The translations under genes and the position numbers were made by a program. Below, one piece after another: positions 37,462-52,006 of a stretch of DNA of 64,000 nt (its first letter is position 1; each line of letters starts with the position of its first letter). The stretch is from Osedax frankpressi. Its lineage: Eukaryota > Annelida > Polychaeta > Sabellida > Siboglinidae. The notes beneath the pieces were generated by a model. It was not told the DNA's origin, searched no databases, and saw nothing but the letters and a program-made list of their open reading frames with translations. The stretch spans positions 18,369,997 to 18,433,996 of the forward strand of contig OZ038317.1 of assembly GCA_964035775.1 (NCBI GenBank), read 5' to 3'.

Positions 37462-40400
37462 GTTACACACGTTACCAGCGTTACACACGTTACCTGCGTT
37501 ACACACGTTACCTGCGTTACACACGTTACCTGCGTTACACACGTTACCTGCGTTACACACGTTACCTGCGTTACACACGTTACCTGCGTTACACACGTTA
37601 CCTGCGTTACACACGTTACCTGCGTTACACACGTTACCTGCGTTACACACGTTACCTGCGTTACACACGTTACCTGCGTTACACACGTTACCTGCGTTAC
37701 ACACGTTACCTGCGTTACACACGTTACCTGCGTTACACACGTTACACACGTTACCTGCGTTACACACGTTACCTGCGTTACACACGTTACCTGCGTTACA
37801 CACGTTACCTGCGTTACACACGTTACCTGCGTTACCTGCGTTACACACGTTACCTGCGTTACACACGTTACCTGCGTTACACACGTTACCCACGTTACAC
37901 ACGTTACCCACGTTACCTGCGTTACACACGTTACCTGCGTTACACACGTTACCTGCGTTACACACGTTACCTGCGTTACACACGTTACCCACGTTACCTG
38001 CGTTACCTGCGTTACACACGTTACACACGTTACCTGCGTTACACACGTTACCTGCGTTACACACGTTACCTGCGTTACACACGTTACCTGCGTTACACAC
38101 GTTACCTGCGTTACCTGCGTTACACACGTTACCTGCGTTACACACGTTACCTGCGTTACACACGTTACCCACGTTACACACGTTACCCACGTTACCTGCG
38201 TTACACACGTTACCTGCGTTACACACGTTACCTGCGTTACACACGTTACCTGCGTTACACACGTTACCCACGTTACCTGCGTTACCTGCGTTACACACGT
38301 TACACACGTTACCTGCGTTACACACGTTACCTGCGTTACACACGTTACCTGCGTTACACACGTTACCTGCGTTACACACGTTACCTGCGTTACACACGTT
38401 ACCTGCGTTACACACGTTACCTGCGTTACACACGTTACCTGCGTTACACACGTTACCTGCGTTACACACGTTACCTGCGTTACACACGTTACCCGCGTTA
38501 CACACGTTACCCGCGTTACACACGTTACCTGCGTTACACACGTTACCTGCGTTACACACGTTACCTGCGTTACACACGTTACCTGCGTTACCTGCGTTAC
38601 ACACGTTACCTGCGTTACACACGTTACCTGCGTTACACACGTTACCTGCGTTACCTGCGTTACACACGTTACCTGCGTTACACACGTTACCTGCGTTACA
38701 CACGTTACCTGCGTTACCTGCGTTACACACGTTACCTGCGTTACACACGTTACCTGCGTTACACACGTTACCCACGTTACACACGTTACCCACGTTACCT
38801 GCGTTACACACGTTACCTGCGTTACACACGTTACCTGCGTTACACACGTTACCCACGTTACCTGCGTTACCTGCGTTACACACGTTACACACGTTACCTG
38901 CGTTACACACGTTACCTGCGTTACACACGTTACCTGCGTTACACACGTTACCAGCGTTACACACGTTACCTGCGTTACACACGTTACCTGCGTTACACAC
39001 GTTACCCACGTTACACACGTTACCCACGTTACCTGCGTTACACACGTTACCTGCGTTACACACGTTACCTGCGTTACACACGTTACCTGCGTTACACACG
39101 TTACCTGCGTTACACACGTTACCTGCGTTACACACGTTACCTGCGTTACACACGTTACCTGCGTTACACACGTTACCTGCGTTACACACGTTACCTGCGT
39201 TACACACGTTACCTGCGTTACACACGTTACCTGCATTACACACGTTACCTGCGTTACACACGTTACCTGCGTTACACACGTTACCTACGTTACACACGTT
39301 ACCTGCGTTACACACGTTACCTGCGTTACACACGTTACCTGCATTACACACGTTACCTGCGTTACACACGTTACCTGCGTTACACACGTTACCTGCATTA
39401 CACACGTTACCTGCGTTACACACGTTACCTGCATTACACACGTTACCTACGTTACACACGTTACCTGCGTTACACACGTTACCTGCGTTACCTGCGTTAC
39501 ACACGTTACCTGCATTACACACGTTACCTACGTTACACACGTTACCTGCGTTACACACGTTACCTGCGTTACCTGCGTTACACACGTTACCTGCGTTACA
39601 CACGTTACCTGCGTTACACACGTTACCTGCGTTACCTGCGTTACACACGTTACCTGCGTTACACACGTTACACACGTTACCTGCGTTACACACGTTACCT
39701 GCATTACACACGTTACCTACGTTACACACGTTACCTGCGTTACACACGTTACCTGCGTTACCTGCGTTACACACGTTACCTGCGTTACACACGTTACCTG
39801 CATTACACACGTTACCTACGTTACACACGTTACCTGCGTTACACACGTTACCTGCGTTACACACGTTACCTGCGTTACACACGTTACCTGCGTTACACAC
39901 GTTACCTACGTTACACACGTTACCTGCGTTACACACGTTACCTGCATTACACACGTTACCTACGTTACACACGTTACCTGCGTTACACACGTTACCTGCG
40001 TTACACACGTTACCTACGTTACACACGTTACCTGCATTACACACGTTACCTACGTTACACACGTTACCTGCGTTACACACGTTACCTGCGTTACACACGT
40101 TACCTGCGTTACACACGTTACCTGCGTTACCTGCGTTACACACGTTACCTGCGTTACACACGTTACCTGCATTACACACGTTACCTACGTTACACACGTT
40201 ACCTGCGTTACACACGTTACCTGCGTTACACACGTTACCTACGTTACACACGTTACCTGCATTACACACGTTACCTACGTTACACACGTTACCTGCATTA
40301 CACACGTTACCTGCGTTACACACGTTACCTGCGTTACACACGTTACCTACGTTACACACGTTACCTGCGTTACACACGTTACCTGCGTTACACACGTTAC

Positions 40401-43400
40401 CTGCATTACACACGTTACCTGCGTTACACACGTTACCTGCGTTACACACGTTACCTGCATTACACACGTTACCTGCGTTACACACGTTACCTGCATTACA
40501 CACGTTACCTACGTTACACACGTTACCTGCGTTACACACGTTACCTGCGTTACCTGCGTTACACACGTTACCTGCATTACACACGTTACCTACGTTACAC
40601 ACGTTACCTGCGTTACACACGTTACCTGCGTTACCTGCGTTACACACGTTACCTGCGTTACACACGTTACCTGCGTTACACACGTTACCCACGTTACCTG
40701 CGTTACCTGCGTTACACACGTTACACACGTTACCTGCGTTACACACGTTACCTGCGTTACACACGTTACCTGCGTTACACACGTTACCTGCGTTACACAC
40801 GTTACCTGCGTTACCTGCGTTACACACGTTACCTGCGTTACACACGTTACCTGCATTACACACGTTACCTACGTTACACACGTTACCTGCGTTACACACG
40901 TTACCTGCGTTACACACGTTACCTACGTTACACACGTTACCTGCATTACACACGTTACCTACGTTACACACGTTACCTGCATTACACACGTTACCTGCGT
41001 TACACACGTTACCTGCGTTACACACGTTACCTACGTTACACACGTTACCTGCGTTACACACGTTACCTGCGTTACACACGTTACCTGCATTACACACGTT
41101 ACCTGCGTTACACACGTTACCTGCGTTACACACGTTACCTGCATTACACACGTTACCTGCGTTACACACGTTACCTGCATTACACACGTTACCTACGTTA
41201 CACACGTTACCTGCGTTACACACGTTACCTGCGTTACCTGCGTTACACACGTTACCTGCATTACACACGTTACCTACGTTACACACGTTACCTGCGTTAC
41301 ACACGTTACCTGCGTTACCTGCGTTACACACGTTACCTGCGTTACACACGTTACCTGCGTTACACACGTTACCTGCGTTACCTGCGTTACACACGTTACC
41401 TGCGTTACACACGTTACCTGCGTTACCTGCGTTACACACGTTACCTGCATTACACACGTTACCTACGTTACACACGTTACCTGCGTTACACACGTTACCT
41501 GCGTTACCTGCGTTACACACGTTACCTGCGTTACACACGTTACCTGCATTACACACGTTACCTACGTTACACACGTTACCTGCGTTACACACGTTACCTG
41601 CGTTACACACGTTACCTGCGTTACACACGTTACCTGCGTTACACACGTTACCTACGTTACACACGTTACCTGCGTTACACACGTTACCTGCATTACACAC
41701 GTTACCTACGTTACACACGTTACCTGCGTTACACACGTTACCTGCGTTACACACGTTACCTACGTTACACACGTTACCTGCATTACACACGTTACCTACG
41801 TTACACACGTTACCTGCGTTACACACGTTACCTGCGTTACCTGCGTTACACACGTTACCTGCATTACACACGTTACCTACGTTACACACGTTACCTGCGT
41901 TACACACGTTACCTGCGTTACCTGCGTTACACACGTTACCTGCGTTACACACGTTACCTGCGTTACACACGTTACCTGCGTTACACACGTTACCTGCGTT
42001 ACACACGTTACCTACGTTACACACGTTACCAGCGTTACACACGTTACCTGCGTTACACACGTTACCTGCATTACACACGTTACCTGCGTTACACACGTTA
42101 CCTGCGTTACACACGTTACCAGCGTTACACACGTTACCTGCGTTACACACGTTACCTGCGTTACACACGTTACCCACGTTACACACGTTACCTGCGTTAC
42201 ACACGTTACCTGCGTTACACACGTTACCTGCGTTACACACGTTACCTGCGTTACACACGTTACCTGCGTTACACACGTTACCTGCGTTACACACGTTACC
42301 TGCGTTACACACGTTACACACGTTACCTGCGTTACACACGTTACCTGCGTTACACACGTTACCTGCGTTACACACGTTACCTGCGTTACACACGTTACCT
42401 GCGTTACCTGCGTTACACACGTTACCTGCGTTACACACGTTACCTGCGTTACACACGTTACCCACGTTACACACGTTACCCACGTTACCTGCGTTACACA
42501 CGTTACCTGCGTTACACACGTTACCTGCGTTACACACGTTACCTGCGTTACACACGTTACCCACGTTACCTGCGTTACCTGCGTTACACACGTTACACAC
42601 GTTACCTGCGTTACACACGTTACCTGCGTTACACACGTTACCTGCGTTACACACGTTACCTGCGTTACACACGTTACCTGCGTTACCTGCGTTACACACG
42701 TTACCTGCGTTACACACGTTACCTGCGTTACACACGTTACCCACGTTACACACGTTACCCACGTTACCTGCGTTACACACGTTACCTGCGTTACACACGT
42801 TACCTGCGTTACACACGTTACCTGCGTTACACACGTTACCCACGTTACCTGCGTTACCTGCGTTACACACGTTACACACGTTACCTGCGTTACACACGTT
42901 ACCTGCGTTACACACGTTACCTGCGTTACACACGTTACCTGCGTTACACACGTTACCTGCGTTACACACGTTACCTGCGTTACACACGTTACCTGCGTTA
43001 CACACGTTACCTGCGTTACACACGTTACCTGCGTTACACACGTTACCTGCGTTACACACGTTACCTGCGTTACACACGTTACCTGCGTTACCTGCGTTAC
43101 ACACGTTACCTGCGTTACCCGCGTTACACACGTTACCTGCGTTACACACGTTACCTGCGTTACACACGTTACCTGCGTTACACACGTTACCTGCGTTACC
43201 TGCGTTACACACGTTACCTGCGTTACACACGTTACCTGCGTTACACACGTTACCTGCGTTACCTGCGTTACACACGTTACCTGCGTTACACACGTTACCT
43301 GCGTTACACACGTTACCCACGTTACACACGTTACCCACGTTACCTGCGTTACACACGTTACCTGCGTTACACACGTTACCTGCGTTACACACGTTACCAG

Positions 43401-46400
43401 CGTTACACACGTTACCTGCGTTACACACGTTACCTGCGTTACACACGTTACCCACGTTACACACGTTACCCACGTTACCTGCGTTACACACGTTACCTGC
43501 GTTACACACGTTACCTGCGTTACACACGTTACCTGCGTTACACACGTTACCTGCGTTACACACGTTACCTGCGTTACACACGTTACCTGCGTTACACACG
43601 TTACCTGCGTTACACACGTTACCTGCGTTACACACGTTACCTGCGTTACACACGTTACCTGCGTTACACACGTTACCTGCATTACACACGTTACCTGCGT
43701 TACACACGTTACCTGCGTTACACACGTTACCTACGTTACACACGTTACCTGCGTTACACACGTTACCTGCGTTACACACGTTACCTGCATTACACACGTT
43801 ACCTGCGTTACACACGTTACCTGCGTTACACACGTTACCTGCATTACACACGTTACCTGCGTTACACACGTTACCTGCATTACACACGTTACCTACGTTA
43901 CACACGTTACCTGCGTTACACACGTTACCTACGTTACCTGCGTTACACACGTTACCTGCATTACACACGTTACCTACGTTACACACGTTACCTGCGTTAC
44001 ACACGTTACCTGCGTTACCTGCGTTACACACGTTACCTGCGTTACACACGTTACCTGCGTTACACACGTTACCTGCGTTACCTGCGTTACACACGTTACC
44101 TGCGTTACACACGTTACACACGTTACCTGCGTTACACACGTTACCTGCGTTACACACGTTACCTGCGTTACACACGTTACCTGCGTTACACACGTTACCT
44201 GCGTTACACACGTTACCTACGTTACACACGTTACCTGCGTTACACACGTTACCTGCATTACACACGTTACCTACGTTACACACGTTACCTGCGTTACACA
44301 CGTTACCTGCGTTACCTGCGTTACACACGTTACCTGCGTTACACACGTTACCTGCGTTACACACGTTACCTGCGTTACACACGTTACCTGCGTTACACAC
44401 GTTACCTACGTTACACACGTTACCAGCGTTACACACGTTACCTGCGTTACACACGTTACCTGCGTTACACACGTTACCTGCGTTACACACGTTACCTGCG
44501 TTACACACGTTACCTGCGTTACACACGTTACCTGCGTTACACACGTTACCTGCGTTACACACGTTACCAGCGTTACACACGTTACCTGCGTTACACACGT
44601 TACCTGCGTTACACACGTTACCTGCGTTACACACGTTACCCACGTTACCTGCGTTACACACGTTACCTGCGTTACACACGTTACACACGTTACCTGCGTT
44701 ACACACGTTACCTGCGTTACACACGTTACCTGCGTTACACACGTTACCTGCGTTACCTGCGTTACACACGTTACCTGCGTTACACACGTTACCTGCGTTA
44801 CACACGTTACCTGCGTTACACACGTTACCCACGTTACCTGCGTTACACACGTTACCTGCGTTACACACGTTACACACGTTACCTGCGTTACACACGTTAC
44901 CTGCGTTACACACGTTACCTGCGTTACACACGTTACCTGCGTTACCTGCGTTACACACGTTACCTGCGTTACACACGTTACCTGCGTTACACACGTTACC
45001 TGCGTTACACACGTTACCTGCGTTACACACGTTACCTGCGTTACACACGTTACCTGCGTTACACACGTTACCTGCGTTACACACGTTACCTGCGTTACCT
45101 GCGTTACACACGTTACCTGCGTTACACACGTTACCTGCGTTACACACGTTACCCACGTTACACACGTTACACACGTTACCTGCGTTACACACGTTACCTG
45201 CGTTACACACGTTACCTGCGTTACACACGTTACCAGCGTTACACACGTTACCAGCGTTACACACGTTACCAGCGTTACACACGTTACCTGCGTTACACAC
45301 GTTACCTGCGTTACCTGCGTTACACACGTTACACACGTTACACACGTTACACACGTTACCTGCGTTACACACGTTACCTGCGTTACACACGTTACCTGCG
45401 TTACACACGTTACCAGCGTTACACACGTTACCTGCGTTACACACGTTACCTGCGTTACACACGTTACCCACGTTACACACGTTACCCACGTTACCTGCGT
45501 TACACACGTTACCTGCGTTACACACGTTACCTGCGTTACACACGTTACCTGCGTTACACACGTTACCTGCGTTACACACGTTACCTGCGTTACACACGTT
45601 ACCTGCGTTACACACGTTACCTGCGTTACACACGTTACCTGCGTTACACACGTTACCTGCGTTACACACGTTACCTGCGTTACACACGTTACCCGCGTTA
45701 CACACGTTACCTGCGTTACACACGTTACCTGCGTTACACACGTTACCTGCGTTACCTGCGTTACACACGTTACCTGCGTTACACACGTTACCTGCGTTAC
45801 ACACGTTACCTGCGTTACCTGCGTTACACACGTTACCTGCGTTACACACGTTACCTGCGTTACCTGCGTTACACACGTTACCTGCGTTACACACGTTACC
45901 TGCGTTACACACGTTACCTGCGTTACACACGTTACCTGCGTTACACACGTTACCTGCGTTACACACGTTACCAGCGTTACACACGTTACCTGCGTTACAC
46001 ACGTTACCTGCGTTACACACGTTACCTGCGTTACACACGTTACCTGCGTTACACACGTTACCTGCGTTACACACGTTACCTGCGTTACACACGTTACCTG
46101 CGTTACACACGTTACCTGCGTTACCTGCGTTACACACGTTACCTGCGTTACACACGTTACCTGCGTTACACACGTTACCCACGTTACCTGCGTTACACAC
46201 GTTACCTGCGTTACACACGTTACCTGCGTTACACACGTTACCAGCGTTACACACGTTACCTGCGTTACCTGCGTTACACACGTTACCTGCGTTACACACG
46301 TTACCTGCATTACACACGTTACCTGCGTTACACACGTTACCTGCGTTACACACGTTACCTGCGTTACACACGTTACCAGCGTTACACACGTTACCTGCGT

Positions 46401-47768
46401 TACACACGTTACCCACGTTACCTGCGTTACCTGCGTTACACACGTTACACACGTTACCAGCGTTACACACGTTACCTGCGTTACACACGTTACCTGCGTT
46501 ACACACGTTACCAGCGTTACACACGTTACCTACGTTACACACGTTACCTGAGTTACACACGTTACCTGCGTTACACACGTTACCTGCGTTACCTGCGTTA
46601 CACACGTTACCTTCGTTACACACGTTACCCGCGTTACACACGTTACCTGCGTTACACACGTTACCTGCGTTACACACGTTACCTGCGTTACACACGTTAC
46701 CTGCGTTACACACGTTACCTGCGTTACACACGTTACCTGCGTTACACACGTTACCTGCGTTACACACGTTACCTGCGTTACACACGTTACCTGCGTTACA
46801 CACGTTACCTGCGTTACACACGTTACCTGCGTTACACACGTTACCAGCGTTACACACGTTACCTGCGTTACACACGTTACCTGCGTTACACACGTTACCT
46901 GCGTTACACACGTTACCTGCATTACACACGTTACCTGCGTTACACACGTTACCTGCGTTACACACGTTACCTGCGTTACACACGTTACCTGCGTTACCTG
47001 CGTTACCTGCGTTACACACGTTACCTGCATTACACACGTTACCTGCGTTACACACGTTACCTGCGTTACACACGTTACCTGCGTTACACACGTTACCTGC
47101 GTTACCTGCGTTACCTGCGTTACACACGTTACCTGCGTTACACACGTTACCCACGTTACACACGTTACCCACGTTACCTGCGTTACACACGTTACCTGCG
47201 TTACACACGTTACCTGCGTTACACACGTTACCTGCGTTACACACGTTACCTGCGTTACACACGTTACCAGCGTTACACACGTTACCTGCGTTACACACGT
47301 TACCTGCGTTACCTGCGTTACACACGTTACACACGTTACCAGCGTTACACACGTTACCTGCGTTACACACGTTACCTGCGTTACCTGCGTTACACACGTT
47401 ACACACGTTACCTGCGTTACACACGTTACCTGCGTTACACACGTTACCTGCGTTACACACGTTACCAGCGTTACACACGTTACCTGCGTTACGCACGTTA
47501 CCTGCGTTACGCACGTTACCTGCGTTACACACGTTACCTGCGTTACCCACGTTACCTGCGTTACACACGTTACCTGCATTACACACGTTACCTGCGTTAC
47601 CTGCGTTACCTGCGTTACACACGTTACCTGCGTTATGCACGTTACCTGCGTTACCTGCGTTACACACGTTACCTGCGTTACACACGTTACCTGCGTTACA
47701 CACGTTACCTGCGTTACCTGCGTTACGCACGTTACCTGCATTACGCACGTTACCTGCGTTACCTGCGT
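37461..47768. repeat. 10.3-kb array 2 of 9/18-bp units
   Basis: Roughly 1,140 copies of 9-bp half-units, chiefly CGTTACACA and CGTTACCTG in alternation. Variants are CGTTACCAG, CGTTACCCA, CGTTACCTA and CATTACACA. Doubled half-units recur in fixed order, giving higher-order repeats of a few hundred bases. It ends about 30 bp before the acceptor of the exon at 47798, so it sits in an intron of the CUB/LDLa gene. The minus strand is open throughout for over 4,200 codons together with array 1, an effect of the period. Confidence 0.97.
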
Positions 47769-47797
47769 CACGTGTTCAACACCACGCCCCCCTGTAG

Positions 47798-50700
47798 ACC
47801 TTATGCCAAGTATTCGCTGCGGTCCCACTATACGTCGACTTCAAGTTGACGCCGCCATTGTGCGCTCGGATCACATGCAAACAGGAGACTGCGAAATCGT
47901 CATCAAGGCGGACGATAAGAATTGGATGCTGCTATTCGAGAAGTTCAAGGTCCGTTGGGGGGGGGGCGTGTTTAACTGCGGGAACTGCGAGGTCGAAGGT
48001 ATTTTACACATCAATTACGATTAATCGAGATGTCTATTACGACTAATTGTTATGTATTGGATTCGAGGTTGCCCCAACGTTTGTTTCGCCCGAAATAATG
48101 GAGAATACTAATTTCGTTGTGTTTAAAATCGTTTCGTCCTCTTCCGTAATATATTAACGGCCGTATATCTAACGACGTCGAAAACACGCTCAGATAAGTT
48201 GCAACGCCTCGTTGAAGGTTGCTTTCTCGAATTCGGAAGCCAATGTCAGGCAGAAGAAAAGTCAAAATAACTTCGAAGTCAGTATACTACTTCCTAAATG
48301 CTTTGTATTGCGTTTATACGATGTTCATTGTTTAAAGTAATTCAGCTTTTGAAATAATTTGTTATGCGATTAAACAATTAAAAACAATTTAAATAGCGAA
48401 ATAAATAGATTTACTTGATTTTTCTCTATCCCTTTCCTTACTCCTCACCACTAACCATCAGAACTACAGTCAGACACTCCTTTCCCCTCTCTCTTTATCT
48501 CCCTCCCTCCGCACGTCCTCACCCTTGCCCCCATCCTACCAGATAGAGCTAGACTGCAATTCGGTCAAACCCTCCTCTCCGTTGATATTCACGGACTCTC
48601 GTTACATGCTCGTGCAGCTAAATAATCAGTGGAATCAGTTCTTTGACTTCACTTTTGTTGCCACCACTTTTAAATTCAGCAGTTCGTAGAAATTCATTTC
48701 ATTGGCTCCCCTCGAGTATCGTAAACGTATCTGCGCGGATCTCGCGATCGTAGATTTAAACACCAAACCTTAGATTGAATATGTTTTCATGTGGGCAACG
48801 ATTGGTCCGTTGCGAATTGCTTGCGAATCGTCGGCGCGTATAGCCCGTGACCTCTAACCCACGCCACATCCAGGCCATGGCATTTGTAAATCCGGCCGCA
48901 CGCGTTGCCACCTGATGAATACGCACTTGAACACGATTTGCATCGATCGCGACCTCAACTGCGACGGGGTCCGGAACTGCTACAACCGAGAGGACGAAGT
49001 GAAGTACTGCAAACGACACAGTTCGTAGTGTAGTGTCGTAATGGGGGTAGGGTTGCAGTAGGTGAAGGGTTGCAGTAGGTGAAGGGTTTCAGTAGGCGAA
49101 GGGTTGTAGTAGGCGAAGGGTTGCAGAAGGCGAAGGGTTGTAGTAGGCGAAGGGTTGCAGTAGGCGAAGGGAAAGGTTGCGATGTATGCAGAGTTGGAGC
49201 AAGTGTAGGGTTGCAGTTGTAGTAGGTGCATAAGGTAGGGATGAGGTGAAGTACTGCAGAAAAAGAAGTAGGTTAGTGTCGCAGTTAATATTAGTTTGTA
49301 GTAAGTGAAGTGTCGTAGTTAACATTAGTTTGTAGTAAGTGTAGTGTCGCAGTTAATATTAGTTTGTAGTAAGTGTAGTATCGCAGTTAATATTAGTTTG
49401 TAGTAAGTGTAGTATCGCAGTTAATATTAGTTTGTAGTAAGTGTAGTGTCGCAGTTAATATTAGTTTGTAGTAAGTGTAGTATCGCAGTTAATATTAGTT
49501 TGTAGTAAGTGTAGTGTCGCACTTAATATTAGTTTGTCGTAAGTGTAGTGTCGCATTTAATATTAATTTGTAGTAAATGTAGTGTCGCAGTTAATATTAG
49601 GTTGTCGTAAGTGTAGTGTCGCAGTTAATATTAATTTGTCGTAAGTGTAGTGTCGCAGTGAATATTAGTTTGTCGTAAGTGTAGTGTCGCATTTAATATT
49701 AATTTGTCGTAAGTGTAGTGTCGCAGTGAATATTAGTTTGTCGTAAGTGTAGTGTCGCAGTGAATATTAGTTTGTCGTAAGTGTAGTGTCGCATTTAATA
49801 TTAGTTTGTAGTAAGTGTATTGTCGCAGTTAATATTAGGTTGTCGTAAGTGTAGTGTCGCATTTAATATTAATTTGTTGTAAATGTAGTGTCGCAGTTAA
49901 TATTAGGTTGTCGTAAGTGTAGTGTCGCATTTAATATTAGTTTGTAGTAAGTGTAGTGTCGCAGTTAATATTAGTTTGTCGTAAGTGTAGTGTCGCAGTG
50001 AATATTAGTTTGTCGTAAGTGTAGTGTCGCATTTAATATTAGTTTGTCGTAAGTGTAGTGTCACATTTAATATTAGTTTGTAGTAAGTGTAGTGTCGCAG
50101 TTAATATTAGTTTGTAGTAAGTGTAGTGTCGCATTTAATATTAGTTTGTCGTAAGTGTAGTGTCGCATTTAATATTAGTTTGTAGTAAGTGTAGTGTCGC
50201 AGTTAATATTAGTTTGTCATAAGAGTAGTATCGCAGTGAATATTAGTTTGTAGTAAGTGTAGTATCGCAATGAATATTAGTTTGTAGTAAATGTAGTGTC
50301 GCAGTTAATATTAGTTTGTAGTAAATGTAGTGTCGCAGTGAATATTAGTTTGTAGTAAGTGTAGTGTCGCACTTAATATTAGTTTGTTGTAAGTGTAATG
50401 TCGTAGTTAATATTAGTTTGTCATAAGTGTATTGTCGCAGTTAATATTAGTTTGTAGTAAGTGTAGTGTCTTAGTGAATATTAGTTTGTAGTAAGTGTAA
50501 TGTCGCAGTTAATATTAATTTGTAGTAAGTGTATTGTCGCAGTTAATATTAGTTTGTAGTAAGTGTAGTGTCGCAGTTAATATTAGTTTGTTGTAGGTGT
50601 AATGTCACAGTAAATATAAGTTTGTAGTAAGTGTAATGTCGCAGTAAATGTAGGTTAGCATAATTGCGAAAATAAAAAACAATTCTATTGAACGCGAGAC

Positions 50701-51956
50701 TAGGATATGGTGAATGCAGGATTTGGTCATAATTAGAATAGAAATGCAGTAAATGCAGGATAGGTTCACAATTCGCTAGAAAAGAGTAATAGTGAGACAA
50801 TCAGTGTCACAGTTAGACAATAAGGCAATGTTAGAAGTTATGTTGTAGGTATAGTAAAGTTATAGCTAATGGAGGGTTCTAATGATGGTAGGGTTCTAGT
50901 AAATTTAATTATATATTTATTAATTAATATAATCCATATCCACTACATTAATATTAATTATATATTCATTAAGTAATATAATTCATATCCACTACATTAA
51001 TATTAATTATAATATTAATAAACTTCAATTAAAAATAATCGCTTGCCCCGCAGCTCGAAACCTCCTCGGCAATATGATCTCGGGAATTGTGACGCTGTTC
51101 ATCATCTGTGTCCTTCTCTCCGTAGCTGTGGTTGGTGAAGATAGTCCACTCTATAGGGTCGGTAACCTTTGGGTTACGACTATGCCTTGATAATTGTCAT
51201 TGTCTCGTTCATCGACTCAAAGAATATTTTGGTAACGATTCATCGTTTTGAATTCAGAATTTATGCTAACAAATAGTAACAATTTATATCGTTGTAAACG
51301 TTGGGGAGATATGGTCCGAAGGTGTGGAGGTAAGGTTTGTTTGTGATATTCGATGGGAAGGTAATTGGGAACTCATTCCGATGGTCAAACATCACTTCTT
51401 TAACCGTCATTTAAGAGCGCTACGGACCTGTGGCCGAGTTGACCACGCCGGTCAAGTTGACCTCTGAACCACCGGTTATTTTAATCGCGAATTCGCTGCC
51501 GAAAGCTACATCGTATGATTGCGATGATTCCGTATCTCTTATCTGCCATACGCGACGGCCGCCACTGCCTGGCCGTCACTGACGTGGTCTTGTTAAAGTG
51601 GACCAGTCGACGTACCGGTGTGTGGTTCGAGGAAGCGCGGATAATGCTTTATTTACGACGACGGCTTACCCTAGCAACGCGGGTCTGCGGCCACCACTGC
51701 GGAATGTGTAAAATCGTGGTGTTTGGGGACCCTTGAGATGCGCATCGCATGTCTATTGGCTGAGAGTTGCGTCTGGACAAGGGAAAAGCATGTTATGTCG
51801 TAATTTAAATACTTTGATATAATTATGCTAGTTAATCAAATTATTACTTGACCTCTACAACTACTACTACTACTGCTGCTACTGCTACTGCTACTGCTCC
51901 TGCTACTGCTACTGCTACTGCTCCTGCTCCTGCTACTGCTACTGCTACTGCTACTG

Positions 51957-52006
<50 letters not shown>

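Noticed and set aside
35053-47748. A 4,231-codon open frame on the minus strand with N-A-G-N-V-C and D-S-L-S-R-V repeats
   Set aside because: Both arrays have periods divisible by three and lack stops in this frame, so openness is automatic. Other frames of the same array are also open (T-Q-V-T-C-V), there is no signal or domain outside the repeats, and the arrays lie in an intron of a gene on the other strand.
37461-47768. CRISPR-like array
   Set aside because: The repeats are directly adjacent with no unique spacers, and the context is an animal genome.
51515-51736. 73-codon plus-strand frame with CGHHCGMC
   Set aside because: The Cys/His cluster suggested a zinc site, but the frame lies in an intron of the CUB/LDLa gene, fits no domain pattern, and has no phase-compatible splice sites I could find.
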